Part shown: in pieces, positions 1-10,550 of the stretch
Layout: every line of letters begins with the position of its first letter
Position numbering within the stretch: the stretch's first letter is position 1
Source of the DNA: Gambelia wislizenii
Lineage: Eukaryota > Chordata > Lepidosauria > Squamata > Crotaphytidae
NCBI GenBank assembly: GCA_030847615.1
Contig: JAUMIR010000004.1
Coordinates: forward strand, 102,562,001 to 102,626,000
Direction: 5' to 3'
DNA: 64,000 bases
Position numbers and translations under genes: made by a program
Notes under the pieces: model-generated
Seen by the model: only the letters and a program-made list of their open reading frames with translations
Databases searched by the model: none
Told to the model about the DNA's origin: nothing

Positions 1-103
1 CATACCCAATCAATCATAGTGCTCAGTTGGCCGGCCAATCAGCAGCTTGAGGGTGCTTTCAGGCACTTATTATTATTGTTACTGATAATGATTATGAGGT
101 TTT

Positions 104-356
104 TAAATCTAAAGTCTTGGAGGGGGGGTCCATAGCAACAAAATATATTTAAAGGGGCCACTGGTAAAGAAAAGATTAAGAACCATTGTTGTAATTGTAT
201 TATTGTTGTTGTTATCAGGTATTATTGTTATTATTGTTAAGGTTTTAAATCTTGAGTTAAATCTTGAGGACCATGGCAACAAAAGATATTTAAAGGGGTC
301 CCTGTTAAAGAAAAGGTTAAGAGACACTGGTGTAATTGTATTATTATTATTATTAG
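104..356 (+). repeat. Tandem duplicated dispersed repeat
   Basis: The unit TTTAAATCTTGAGTTAAATC, ATGGCAACAAAAGATATTTA, AAGGGGTCCCTG, AGAAAAGGTTAAGA occurs twice here (about 104-185 and 241-333), separated by TTG/TTA simple repeats. The unit also appears at 43750-43833 (plus) and 8925-9010 (minus). Confidence 0.7.
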
Positions 357-484
357 TAGTAGTAGTATGTGCCATGCTGGGGTTTCAAGCGGTGGTTGCA
401 GCTTGAAGTGGCAGTGTTCCTTTCACACAGTTCAGCTACATGGTGTTATTTTAGGGGGAAAATACTGCATTTTTTTACACGTGG

Positions 485-688
485 GTGGTGATTGGCTGAG
501 AGAATGAAAGGAGGGAGGGCCCCTTGTGAGGCTGGGGGTGTAGATGCAGATTGAGTGGCAGAAGTGGATTGTGAGGTGGACAGGGAATTTGCATATGGGT
601 GGTGACTGGTTGAGGGAGTGAGGGGATCAGTTGGGTATGTTTCCTAAACCACCAATCAGCACACTGGGAAAGGAAACATACCCGAGCC

Positions 689-690
<2 letters not shown>
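485..690 (+). repeat. Dispersed repeat family, copy 1
   Basis: TGTGAGGCTGGGGGTGTAGA, TTGTGAGGTGGACAGGGAAT and CCAATCAGCACACTGGGAAA recur at 32.5-32.67 kb in the same order. No coding potential or known domain. Confidence 0.6.
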
Positions 691-720
<30 letters not shown>

Positions 721-730
721 CTGTGTGTGG
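690..730 (+). repeat. (TG)n microsatellite
   Basis: Uninterrupted TG run with one C near its end. Confidence 0.95.
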
Positions 731-1759
731 TTTATCTTGTAAGAATTGGGTCAGTGAAGATGGACCTCCCAACTAATTAATTGGATTTTTGGAATAGTAG
801 ACAATATTTACTTTTGTTATAGAACTAGACCAACTTTTGATATTGGTTTTGATATTGCCCGGGTGCCCAAAGGGTCACAATCATTATCCAACCGCCCCTG
901 CTGCCATTGCAACAGGACCCAGGCAGTCAACTGGCTGCGGCAGCGGTAGGGCAACAGAGCAACTCAACCTTAACACACCACTGGCATATATTATGTCGGA
1001 TACAGCTAGTTATACTAATTATTTCTTTGTATGGAACCCTCCCAAGCTGACATACATAATAAAATCAATATAATAGAATGTAATTTTTAATAAAAATAGA
1101 AATTCCAAATAAAACCAGCTGCTTGAAAACATTATTCAAGAAAAGACTGAAGAGAAGGAGTGTGTCTCAAGCAATATATATATAAAGCAGACTGCTTCAT
1201 ATTAGTGTATGCTGTTGTATTTTATAGCTAAAAAGGAGAACAGGGAATTGTGAGGTATTCTTTCTCACGTAGCAAAATTAAATACACTGGCTTGACAGGA
1301 ATGGGAAGGAGGAGAAGGGAACAGAGCATCATTTGCTGTTCTGCCTCAGGCAGCAAAATATCTTGGGCTGGTCTTGCCTACCACCAATCTATCAGCATCT
1401 AGTAACATAACTCTCCTTGAATCCAGTCTAAAATACTTTAGCAATGAAGTGTCAATGGATTGGAAGGATACACAGGTTTCTTATCTAAATGCCCCGTCCC
1501 TGGACATCTTTTTAATGGAGTTGTCAATAAATAACACAAACACACACACCCCTACGTAAAATTATATATGTGTTTCATATTCAATATTGCAAGGTAAAGA
1601 AGAAAAAAATGTAGACAATTAAACTCAGAGTTGTGATGTATGAATAACTAAAAGATGTATGTTGCATTATTGAAAACAAGATATTTTTACAAATTTCATT
1701 CCAACACTTCCTTTCCATAATGGAACTGTCTTGAAACCTATGTATAAATCTTGCAATGC

Positions 1760-1987
1760 AGAGGCCAATCATAGAAGCAAATTTGTGTATTGGACTAGGA
1801 TTCCAAAAAACCAAGGTTCAAATCCCTATCAATGTGGGAAACCACTGGGTGACCTTGGGCAGCTCACACATTCTCAGCCTCAGAGGAAGGCAATGGCAAA
1901 CCCCTTCTGAACACGTTTTGCCAAGAAAACCCTGCCACGGGGTTACCTTAGGGTTGTCATAAGTCAGAAATGACTTGAGGTTATACC
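1760..1987 (+). mobile_element. tRNA-derived SINE copy (diverged)
   Basis: Same family as 60.3 kb: GGTTCAAATCCCTATC (B box), TGGGTGACCTTGGGC, CTCAGCCTCAGAGGAAGGC, GCCAAGAAAACCCTGCC, GTCATAAGTCAGAAATGACT. The duplicated phrase before the tail suggests old divergence. Confidence 0.8.
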
Positions 1988-2708
1988 ACCTCCACTACCA
2001 CTTGAGTGGCAAACCTGTAGTTTGGTAGATGTTGCTTGATTCCAACTCCCATCAGCCTCAGAGTATATAAGCAATGGCTAGTAATGAGGCAATCTGGAGT
2101 CCAACAACATCTCAAGAGGCAGAGATTTCTACAGCTCTGTCTTAGGGACTTCTGCATTTTCAGATCTGCCTTGTCTACTAATATGAGTCTGTGAGAACAT
2201 GTTCAGACAGACAGACAACTATCTTCCACACAAGAAAAAGGAGGCAGCTGATTTTAAAAAGACATATGAGTGAAGTGAACGTCAAACAACCTATATATTG
2301 GAACAGCCCCAAAAGTGGTGTTTTTTGTTTGGCTTTCCTTATTCCAAATGTAATACATAAATCTTCATCAGGAGCAATAGCCAGAACCCTAATTTCAACT
2401 AGAGTAGACCCAATGGTTGAACTGCTGAATGGTGAGTCAACACTTAACTAAATCCAGTTGATTCCATGGGTCTACTTTAGTTGGAAATTCCAGAGGTATT
2501 CAGGTTGGTATCACCTCCCTGAGATATTTTCCCTTCTTCAGAGAGCCAAAGCAAGCACTTCTTCAAGGTCTTTGAGTCAAGGAGAAAAACATTACATGCA
2601 GGAGACCAGAAAATAAAATAATTCCCAGTACTCCACAAGAAGCATTCAAGTGGATCAAAGCCACCATATTTGAGTCTACGAACAAATTTACCCAGTAAAG
2701 GTTGACAG

Positions 2709-2739
<31 letters not shown>
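2709..2739 (+). repeat. (TTTA)n microsatellite
   Basis: About seven ATTT units. Confidence 0.95.
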
Positions 2740-3306
2740 GCCTGTGCAGGATAGGAAATGGTTTGCTTAAAACATATTCAAAATACCCTTCAGGTTTTTT
2801 TGGGGGGGGGATGGGAGAATCTGATATGGTACATCTTGGTATACACTGGCATGGGACTTGAGTATTCTGAGAGAGGTATTAAAAAAACATTTTCAGGTTC
2901 TAGTAACTGGATGAAAACAGCTATTCTCTCGACATCAGTATTTGCTGGTGTTTTTTTAACCAGCCTAACAAATAAAGCAGGACATGAAACCAGAGACTTC
3001 AAAAGTAAAAGCTCAAATTTCAGAACATACGAGTATTTCTTTGAGCTTTCAACTTCAAAGTCCACAATGAATTTATCTATTTCAATGTATTTCCTTTTTT
3101 ATATTTGCATTTCCTTTTAAGAGTGGGTATGAAAACCACACAACATGTGTTGGATTATACAACTTCTGCATTGACCTTTAAATGAACATAGCCTTCAGAC
3201 AGTACCAAATCTGGTTCTGTATCCAGACCATGTTTTTGTAGAGCCCAATAAGATACCCATATATCAGTGCAGGACATTCTAAAAGTGCAGCACCCTCTCT
3301 GTAGTA

Positions 3307-3534
3307 CAGTGGGCCCTTGGTATCCGCTACAGTTTGGTTCCAGGACCTGCCATGGATACCAAAATCTGTGAATGCTCAAGTCCAGTTATATACAATGGCA
3401 TAGTAAAACTGTCCCTGATATAAAATGGCAAAATCAAGCTTTGCTTCTTGGAATTTATTTAGTTTTCTAATATTATCAAGACATGGATGGTAGACTTTGT
3501 GGGTGCCAAATCTATGGATACTGAGGGCTGACTG
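3307..3534. mobile_element. Pogo/Tigger-like MITE
   Basis: CAGTGGGCCCTTGGTATCCG at the left, GGATACTGAGGGCTGACTG at the right, TA on the left. Internal GGTTCCAGGACCTGCCATGG and AATGCTCAAGTCC are shared with 14.1, 17.3 and 21.7 kb copies and resemble mammalian Tigger ends. Confidence 0.75.
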
Positions 3535-3689
3535 TGTTGGTTCATTCTGATTACAGAATGCCTACCACGGCCATTCTCACAGTGACACTTGTTACTCCTG
3601 AGAATATAGAAAACAAATCTGCTATTTGACAAAAAAGTTTCCACGTTTCTCGTATAGTCTATTCATCTCATCTGTCTTACTTTCTTGCC

Positions 3690-3900
3690 TACTATGAAGT
3701 GCAGAGTTGTCTTGTGGGTGTATGGCCCCTCAAGGTGCTTGTCTACTTCTGGCAAACCCATGAATTCTGTAGGGTTTTCTAAGGCAAGGAATATTCAGAA
3801 GTCCTTCCTCTGAAATATAACCTATAGCACCTGGTAGTCACTGGCAGCCTCTCATCCAAGTGCTAACCAGAGCTACTTAGATTTCAAGATCAGACAGGTT
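3690..3900 (-). mobile_element. 5S rRNA-derived SINE (SINE3 type), diverged copy
   Basis: The stretch about 3825-3898 is the reverse complement of the 3' two-thirds of 5S rRNA: ATAGCACCTGGTAGTCAC, CTCTCATCCAAGTGCTAACC, CAAGATCAGACAGG. Upstream is the shared SINE tail (GGGTTTTCTAAGGCAAGGAA). A mobile retroposon, not a working 5S gene. Confidence 0.8.
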
Positions 3901-3959
3901 CTGGTGCTTTTAGCGTATTTAGGCCCTTTACTAGGCCATAAAATATATTCAGCACCTTG

Positions 3960-4515
3960 GGCAACTCATTTAAACTGTGTATACACACAATCCCAATATA
4001 CACTGGACTGACTATGTGACGAATGTTGCTGTCCTTGAGCAAACAGGGATCACCAGCACTGAGGCCATGATATTGAGAAACCAGCTGGGCAGGGCACATT
4101 TCTAGGATGGAGGACCATCACCTCCCAAAAATAGTACTCTACAGTGAACTCACCACGGGTCAGCGTAAGAGGGGCGCTCCAAAAAAGTGATACAAGGACT
4201 CCCTGAAGCAACATTTCAGGCTCGGCCAAATTGATCACCAACAATGGTCCGCCCTGGCCTCACATCAGGAGGCATGGAGACGCACTATCCACAATGCTGC
4301 AGCCTTATTTGAGAACTCACACCGAACAAGTCTTGAAGAGAAACGACAATGCAGAAAGTATCACAACCCAGAAACATCACCCAAGGAGACCTTCTGCTGT
4401 GCTTTTTGCAACTGGACTTGTTTATCTCAGATTGGCCTTTTTAGTCATCAGCACGCTTGCAGAAAGCGCGGGATGAGTCCTTCCTGAATCTTCGTTTGCG
4501 AAGAAAAGCCAGAGA
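3960..4515 (+). pseudogene. LINE reverse-transcriptase C-terminus with zinc finger, copy A
   Basis: Broken frames encode pieces typical of a non-LTR retrotransposon C-terminus: a TDYVTNVAVLEQTG stretch, KRGAP, YKDSLKQHFRLGQIDHQQW, ALASHQEAWRRTIHNAAALF and a terminal C2HC/C2H2-like finger (CxFC followed by CLSQIGLFSHQHAC). The 3' end is AAGAAAAGCCAGAGAGAGAG. I cannot assign the LINE clade with certainty. It is the longest of four copies. Confidence 0.75.
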
Positions 4516-5555
4516 GAGAGAGAAAATCCAGAGCAGTCAGTGTCCCATCGACTTAGAAGTTATCCACCACCACTAGTTTTTTCAGAGGAAGAGATGAAAT
4601 ATGGAACCAAGGGAACCAAGAGAGCAACACGGCAGACAATACTAAGTCCTTCTATTTAGAAACCCACATTCCTTTTCACTAAAGAAGCTCTGGTGGCAAT
4701 CCTTCTCATCCCTAACTGTGCATAAGACAGCCCATTTAATACAGTGGAGAAGAAATCCATAGGACTGAGTAAAAAATGAATTTACTGTGGAGTAAGCTAC
4801 ATTTTGGACTGAGTTTACATTGGTGTACTGAGCTGCTAAGGACCCTACTATCAATTCAATTCTACTAAAGAAAAGTTTTGTCCTCAAGTTTTATGAATTG
4901 TTGTAGCAGACCTTTACAATGAACACTTTATTCAACCTTTGGCCCTTCCCATATTTGGGATTTCAACTCCAAGAAGCCCCTGACCACTGGCAGTGGATTC
5001 TGAGAAATATACTAGGGCGTGGGGGGAAATCTGAAGAATCAATCCATCCCCAATTTTAGATGCTGTAGCACCCCTTAAAATGTTTTTGACACACTGCTCT
5101 GTATCTGTCCACTGCTTTCTATTGCTTTCTTGCTCCTACAGTGCTTTTACTCTAAAGGGTCAGACAAAAGCTTGTAGTTCAGGATTTGCATCCCCCCATA
5201 AACAAAAATGGCATCTCATGCAAGAGGATTAGATATACATCCACATGTACACCTGCATCAACAACTGCTACACACAATTAAATCAATTTTCCATGGTAAT
5301 ATTTGCTTTGTTGGGTCAAAACAAAGATGGCTAAAGCCCCCTTCCTCAGGGTCTGGGGTTTGAGAACAGAACAGTTCATTATTTTAAAATGCCAACTCTA
5401 ATATCCTCTTCTTTAAGTTAGCTTCCATCCTTAGCTTTTGCCCCTTGAAAATTCTTGAACTCCCAAATACTTTCCCTAAAAGACAATCCCCACAAAGCTC
5501 CCAGAATATTGAAGAACGTAACTCATTTGTTCACATCATTTGAACAGCAGTAGTA

Positions 5556-6758
5556 CCGTATATTCCGGCGTATAAGACGACTTTTGAGCACTCAAAAGTG
5601 CCCTCCAAAATTGACAGTCGTCTTATACGCCGGATACACTTTGCTTCACCTGCCTGCCTATCTCCTGCCTCTTCGCAAACGGAGCGAAGAGGCAGGAGAT
5701 CGGACAGGGGGTGAAGCAAAGTGCTCCTCCCTGCCACCCGCCCACCCCCCGCGCTTCCACCCCCCCTCCCGAAAGTCGCGGAACCGCGGCTTTGGGGGGG
5801 TGGCTAGGAAGCCCCCTCCTCCCTTCCCCCCGCCCACTCCCCGTGCATCCACCCCCCTCCCTGAAAGCAGCGGAACCGCGGCTTTCAGGGAGGGGGGGTG
5901 GCGGAGAAGCCCCCTCCTCCCTTCCCCCCGCCCACCCCCCCGCTCATCCACCCCCCTCCCTGAAAGCAGCGGAACCGCTGCTTTCAGGGAGGGGGGGCGG
6001 AGAAGCCCCCTCCTCCCTTCCCCCCGCTCATCCACCCCCCGCTCATCCACCCCCCTCCCTGAAAGCAGCGGAATCGCTGCTTTCAGGGAGGGGGGGTGGC
6101 GGAGAAGCCCCCTCCTCCCTTCCCCCTGCCCACTCCCCATGCATCCACCCCCCTCCCTGAAAGCCGCGGAAACGCGCTTTCAGGGAGGGGGGGTGGCGGA
6201 GAAGCCCCCTCCTCCCTTCCCCCCACCCACCCCCCGCGCATCCACCCCCCCTCCCGAAAGGGAGGGGGGCTGGGAAGCCCCCTACTCCCTGCCACCCTCC
6301 CACCCTCCGCCCAGCCACCCCCCTTCCCCGAAGGCTCGCTTTGGAGAGGGGGGTGGCTGCGAAGCCCCCTCCCCCCTGCCACCCTCCGCCCAGCCTCCCC
6401 CCTTCCCCAAAGCCCCGTTTGGCCACACAGCCTGCGGATCCCCCTCCTGCGCTCCCTCCTGGAAGGGAGCGCAGGAGGGGCATGCAGAGGATGCGCGGCC
6501 AAACCGCGATTCGCCCCTTCTCCCCACCTTCCTGGAAGGTGGGGAGAAGGGGCGAACGTGCCCCTTTTGGGCGCACAGCCTCCGCATCCTCCTCCTGCGC
6601 TCCCTCCTGGAAGGGAGCGCAGGAGAGGCATGCGGGGGCTATGCGTTGGAAGAGGGGGGTCGTCTTATAGGGCGAATATATCACAAACTCTGCATTTTAC
6701 CTTAAAAATTGGGGGGTCGTCTTATACGCCAGGTCGTCTTATACGCCATAATATACGG
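5556..6758. mobile_element. TIR element with GC-rich tandem hairpins, family 1
   Basis: Left end CCGTATATTCCGGCGTATAA, right end GCCATAATATACGG, flanked by TA (5554-5555, 6759-6760), a Tc1/mariner-type target duplication. GTCGTCTTATACGCC-type motifs occur several times near both ends, perhaps transposase sites. The interior (5740-6420) is about seven units of roughly 95 bp, each with a CCCTCCCTGAAAGC / GCTTTCAGGGAGGG hairpin, then two longer palindromes (6440-6480 and 6515-6560). No transposase. Long open frames here are low-complexity artefacts. Confidence 0.8.
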
Positions 6759-7859
6759 TAATCTGAAAGCAATTAGGCAGCAGTTCAGTCTCTTGCACTT
6801 CCAGGTCTGAGGTCCTTCAGGATGATGCCTCTTAATGCAGAGTGATCTGCATTCTAGATCATAGAACCATTTGTAGCAGAGGAGAGAAGCACATTCCTTG
6901 TGGTTTCCCCTCATGGGGGGGGGGTCTAGTCCTTTCTAGACTCCCCTGCCCCCAAAACATTTTGGCTGAAAATGGAGAATTGCAATATTTGTCCACCTGA
7001 TTTTTAGCCATGTTCATCTGCTGCAGCAAAAACAACAGAGTCCTACAGCACTTTAAAGCCCAAAAACTTTATTATAGCACAAACCTATTGTTCACGCCAT
7101 CCAATACATGAGGGTTATAGAAGTTCTTTGCCAGATACACTAGATTTCTCAAATGGAGAGTCCTCTAAATGTCTGGGATAATAGTTGCATCATGCTCAAA
7201 GGTCAGGGGGAGGTTGGGAGTTGCTGTCCATAATGTACGAAAGACACCACACATTGAAGAAGGTTGAAGCAGAAGTTTTGCAATTTGCCAGCTAATTAAC
7301 TATACCTCACATGGGCTTTTAAAGATATGTAGCCTAAATCTGGACCCTATTAATAATTCCCAGTGGAGCAAGCAGTAGTAAAGCTACAGTTCACTTGTTC
7401 TTCAGGGTACAATGGGTATAGTGTTCCTTTACAGCTAAAAAATGGAGAAGGCCCAACTTCCCTTTTCAGACCACTTGTAACAATGCAGCACCCTACTGTC
7501 AGGCAACGTGTGAATAAACTGGACGAAAAAAAGGTTAAGGAAGCCTAAAGGAATAACAGCCTCTTTTTCTCACTTTCCTTTCCTCCCACCACCACCCTTT
7601 TTGGGTGCTTTATTGCGGTAAATTTTGGACAAAGACACCCCTGTTCTCTGCACTTTTCCCCCCTTGAGGGCTCAGTGCCAAATAACGTTATTCCCCTTCA
7701 CCATGGTACTGCCATGAGAGAAGACTGGTATGTTTGCCTGAATATCATAGGTTTTTCACTGAAATTGCTTTTGGTCAACAACAACTCCTTTTTATCAGAT
7801 TAGACATGAAAAAGAAGAAGTGCTGAGATGAAATTTAATTGTCTATTTGGAACAAATAT

Positions 7860-7862
<3 letters not shown>

Positions 7863-7898
<36 letters not shown>
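7863..7898 (+). repeat. (GA)n microsatellite
   Basis: About 18 GA units. Confidence 0.95.
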
Positions 7899-7902
<4 letters not shown>

Positions 7903-8924
7903 AGCATGCAAGTGGCAACTAGATTTGGAACTGCACAATACAGCATTCAGAAATCATTAAAATGTGTTACCCTTCACAGAGAGCAGTATTTAAAAACTTC
8001 ATACCATCTACCTTATACTACTTAAGTGATTATCAACTTATCAGACATAGAGCTAGAACTATAAATAATTTTTTCACAGTTGTTTCGCTTCAGCATCTTA
8101 AGGTGCTGAATCAAAGCACACTTTCTTCGTTGTTCAGTGACTTGTTTAAACTGGTTCTTATTTGAGAGCATCAGCACACTTTCCTTCAGGATACTCAGCA
8201 TCTCTGGCTTCCCTGTGAGATCCAAACCTCATTTGAGAAGTATCAGCTCATGACTCTCTCCCTCCCTCCCTCCCTCCCTCTTTTTAAAAAGAAGTTTCCA
8301 GTTTTAAGACCTGCCTCACTTAGGAAAAAGCTAGTGCATATTTTAGTTCTCAGACTGCAACCTGAGTAGACAAATTGTTGAGAAAACTGGACTCTTCAAA
8401 CTTTGCCAGGAGGAACTTTTTGTTGATGTTGCTGCCACTGTTCAGTATGCTTCCAATGATTTTTTTTTTAAAGCCTCATTTAACTTCACAAACTAAGTGG
8501 GGGTCTGGTTCTGGCAGAAGTGTGTGCAGCATGAGCTGTCTGGATCATTCCTTGTGTGGCTTTTAATTAAGTACAGAGCAGCTGCCAGATTCTAATCTAC
8601 AAAAGGATGCCAATTAAACCAGCTGCTTGGAGATTCACAGGTAGATAAGTGTCAGAACTTATGGAACCAGCTAACCCAACACTGTATATGTAAAAAATAA
8701 CAGTCATAAATTACTAGCACTCTAGAGGGATGCATTACTGTGCGAAATTGTAAAACAGCTGAACAAGCCATTTTGTTTGTTTATTTATTTATTTACTGCT
8801 TACATTTAAAAAAATGGATATTATCAAAGTCACTGATAAATTCTTGTTAAATTTATGTTCCACATAATTGAGAACAACCCTCCCGATCTTCAAAGACCAA
8901 GTACAAGGAGTGACATAACTCAGT

Positions 8925-9012
8925 GGCTCTTAACCTTTTCTTTACCAGGGACCCCCTTTAAATATATTTTGTTGCCATGGATCCCCAAGATTTAACTGAA
9001 GATTTAAAACCC
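8925..9012 (-). repeat. Dispersed repeat, same family as 104-356
   Basis: Reverse copy: GTGGCTCTTAACCTTTTCTT, ACCAGGGACCCCCTTTAAAT, GTTGCCATGGATCCCCAAGA. Confidence 0.65.
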
Positions 9013-9157
9013 TAACAACAACAATCATACCTGATAATAATAATACAATCCATTAAAACTTCCCTCAGAAGTACTGGGGGTGGGGGGAGGAGGAGACTTC
9101 TCCTGCTTCTTCCTGCAACTTTGTGGCTGGAGTGGATTGAATGGCAATGCACAGGCC

Positions 9158-9179
9158 CATCCATCCATCCATCCATCCA
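9158..9179 (+). repeat. (CCAT)n microsatellite
   Basis: Five CATC units. Confidence 0.9.
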
Positions 9180-10179
9180 ACATATGCTTTGGCTCCTGAT
9201 TTGGAAGTGCACAATACAGCATTCAGCAATCATTATAAAATGTGTTTCCCTTCACAGAGAGTAGTATTTTAAAACTTCATACCATCTACCTTATACCACT
9301 AAAGTGATTATCAGCTTATTAATGGACAGGCCCACCCATCCAGGATATGCCTTGGCTCCTGATTTGGCCACTCCACTGCATGGAGGAGGTGGGCCAAGAG
9401 CCTTCAAGCCTTCGCAGACCTCCTGTGAGGACACTGCAGCTCCCTGGGGATCCCTAAACCACAAGTTAAGAATCACCAACATAATTTCTTTAAGGAACAC
9501 ACAAAAAGCAAATGCAGTTTTGACCAAATACATTCTTCTGATAGCCAGCATCCATTGGTATATTGCATTAGCCAACCACTTGAACAGGCACCATAAAAAA
9601 TGTCAGAAATAAAGCAGGGAAACCTACTGTTTGGCCTGAGAGCTGCGTGTTATGAGACTTATAAGTGTGCTGACAGGTCATGCTGCCATTCTCCTTTAAA
9701 GGTACTCCAGTGAGCCTGGCCTGTGAATAGCTGAAGGACCTTCATTGCTATCTTGGGTATGGCCCAGCCATGGATTGAAGCAAGAAACAAGACTGTTCTC
9801 AATCCTATAAATAAAAATACCTTGGACGATAGGGAGTAAGAGAATGGAAGCATGATAACATGTATCTGACTACTGATTAAGGTTGTTATGGACAGGATCT
9901 TAGATTCACAGTGGACTTGAAGATGTTAAATGTCACTGAGGAGCTTAACAAAAGATCTATATGAATTAGAATATTTGTTAAGCCTAATATTAAGCAAGCA
10001 ATTAAAATTAATTAATTAGTATGCCACATTTCCCCCTGAATGGGACCCAAGGCAGCTTACAAAAAACATTACAAACCAATACAATTTTAAACCAATTAAA
10101 ATCACCATCATTAAAACAATTGAAACTTATTTGAACATATAAAAGTTAAAAAATATAAACAAAAGATAAAGATACACCC

Positions 10180-10548
10180 CAACAAAAAGCCTCTGCGAGC
10201 ACAGTTACATATTAAAAATCTGCTTACATAAAGTTTTATGCTTGCTACCATAAGGAAAGCAGGAAGGGGGGGCAGCCTAGCCTCCCATGGAAAGGAGTTC
10301 CAGAGGGTGGGAGCAGCCACTGAAAAGGCTCTCTCTCCTGTCCTCACCAAGCGAGCCTATGATAGTGGCAGGACTGAGAGAAAGCCTTCCCTTGAAGATC
10401 TTAGGACCCTTACAGGTTCTTATGGGGAGATACAGTCTTTCATATAATCTGGACTTAAGCCATATAGGGTTTTATAGGTCATTACCAGCACTTTGAATTG
10501 TGCCCGGAAACTAACTGGCAGCCAGTGAAGCTGTTTTAACAAAGGAGT
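10180..10548. repeat. Old interspersed repeat, left part (LINE 3'UTR-like)
   Basis: GGAGTTCCAGAGGGTGGGAG, CAGCCACTGAAAAGGCTCTC, AGCACTTTGAATTGTGCCCG, GAAACTAACTGGCAGCCAGT are phrases of a widespread amniote repeat. It is cut by the TIR element at 10551 and resumes at 12466. Confidence 0.65.
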
Positions 10549-10550
10549 TA

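Noticed and set aside
5740..6420. Regular repeats considered as a CRISPR array
   Set aside because: Units are contiguous with no unique spacers, lie in a vertebrate transposon, and have no cas genes.
5584..6705. Long Pro/Arg/Ser-rich open frames on both strands
   Set aside because: They follow the 95-bp GC-rich tandem repeat of a TIR element. Similar frames appear in several phases and both strands, with no domain and no start or splice context.
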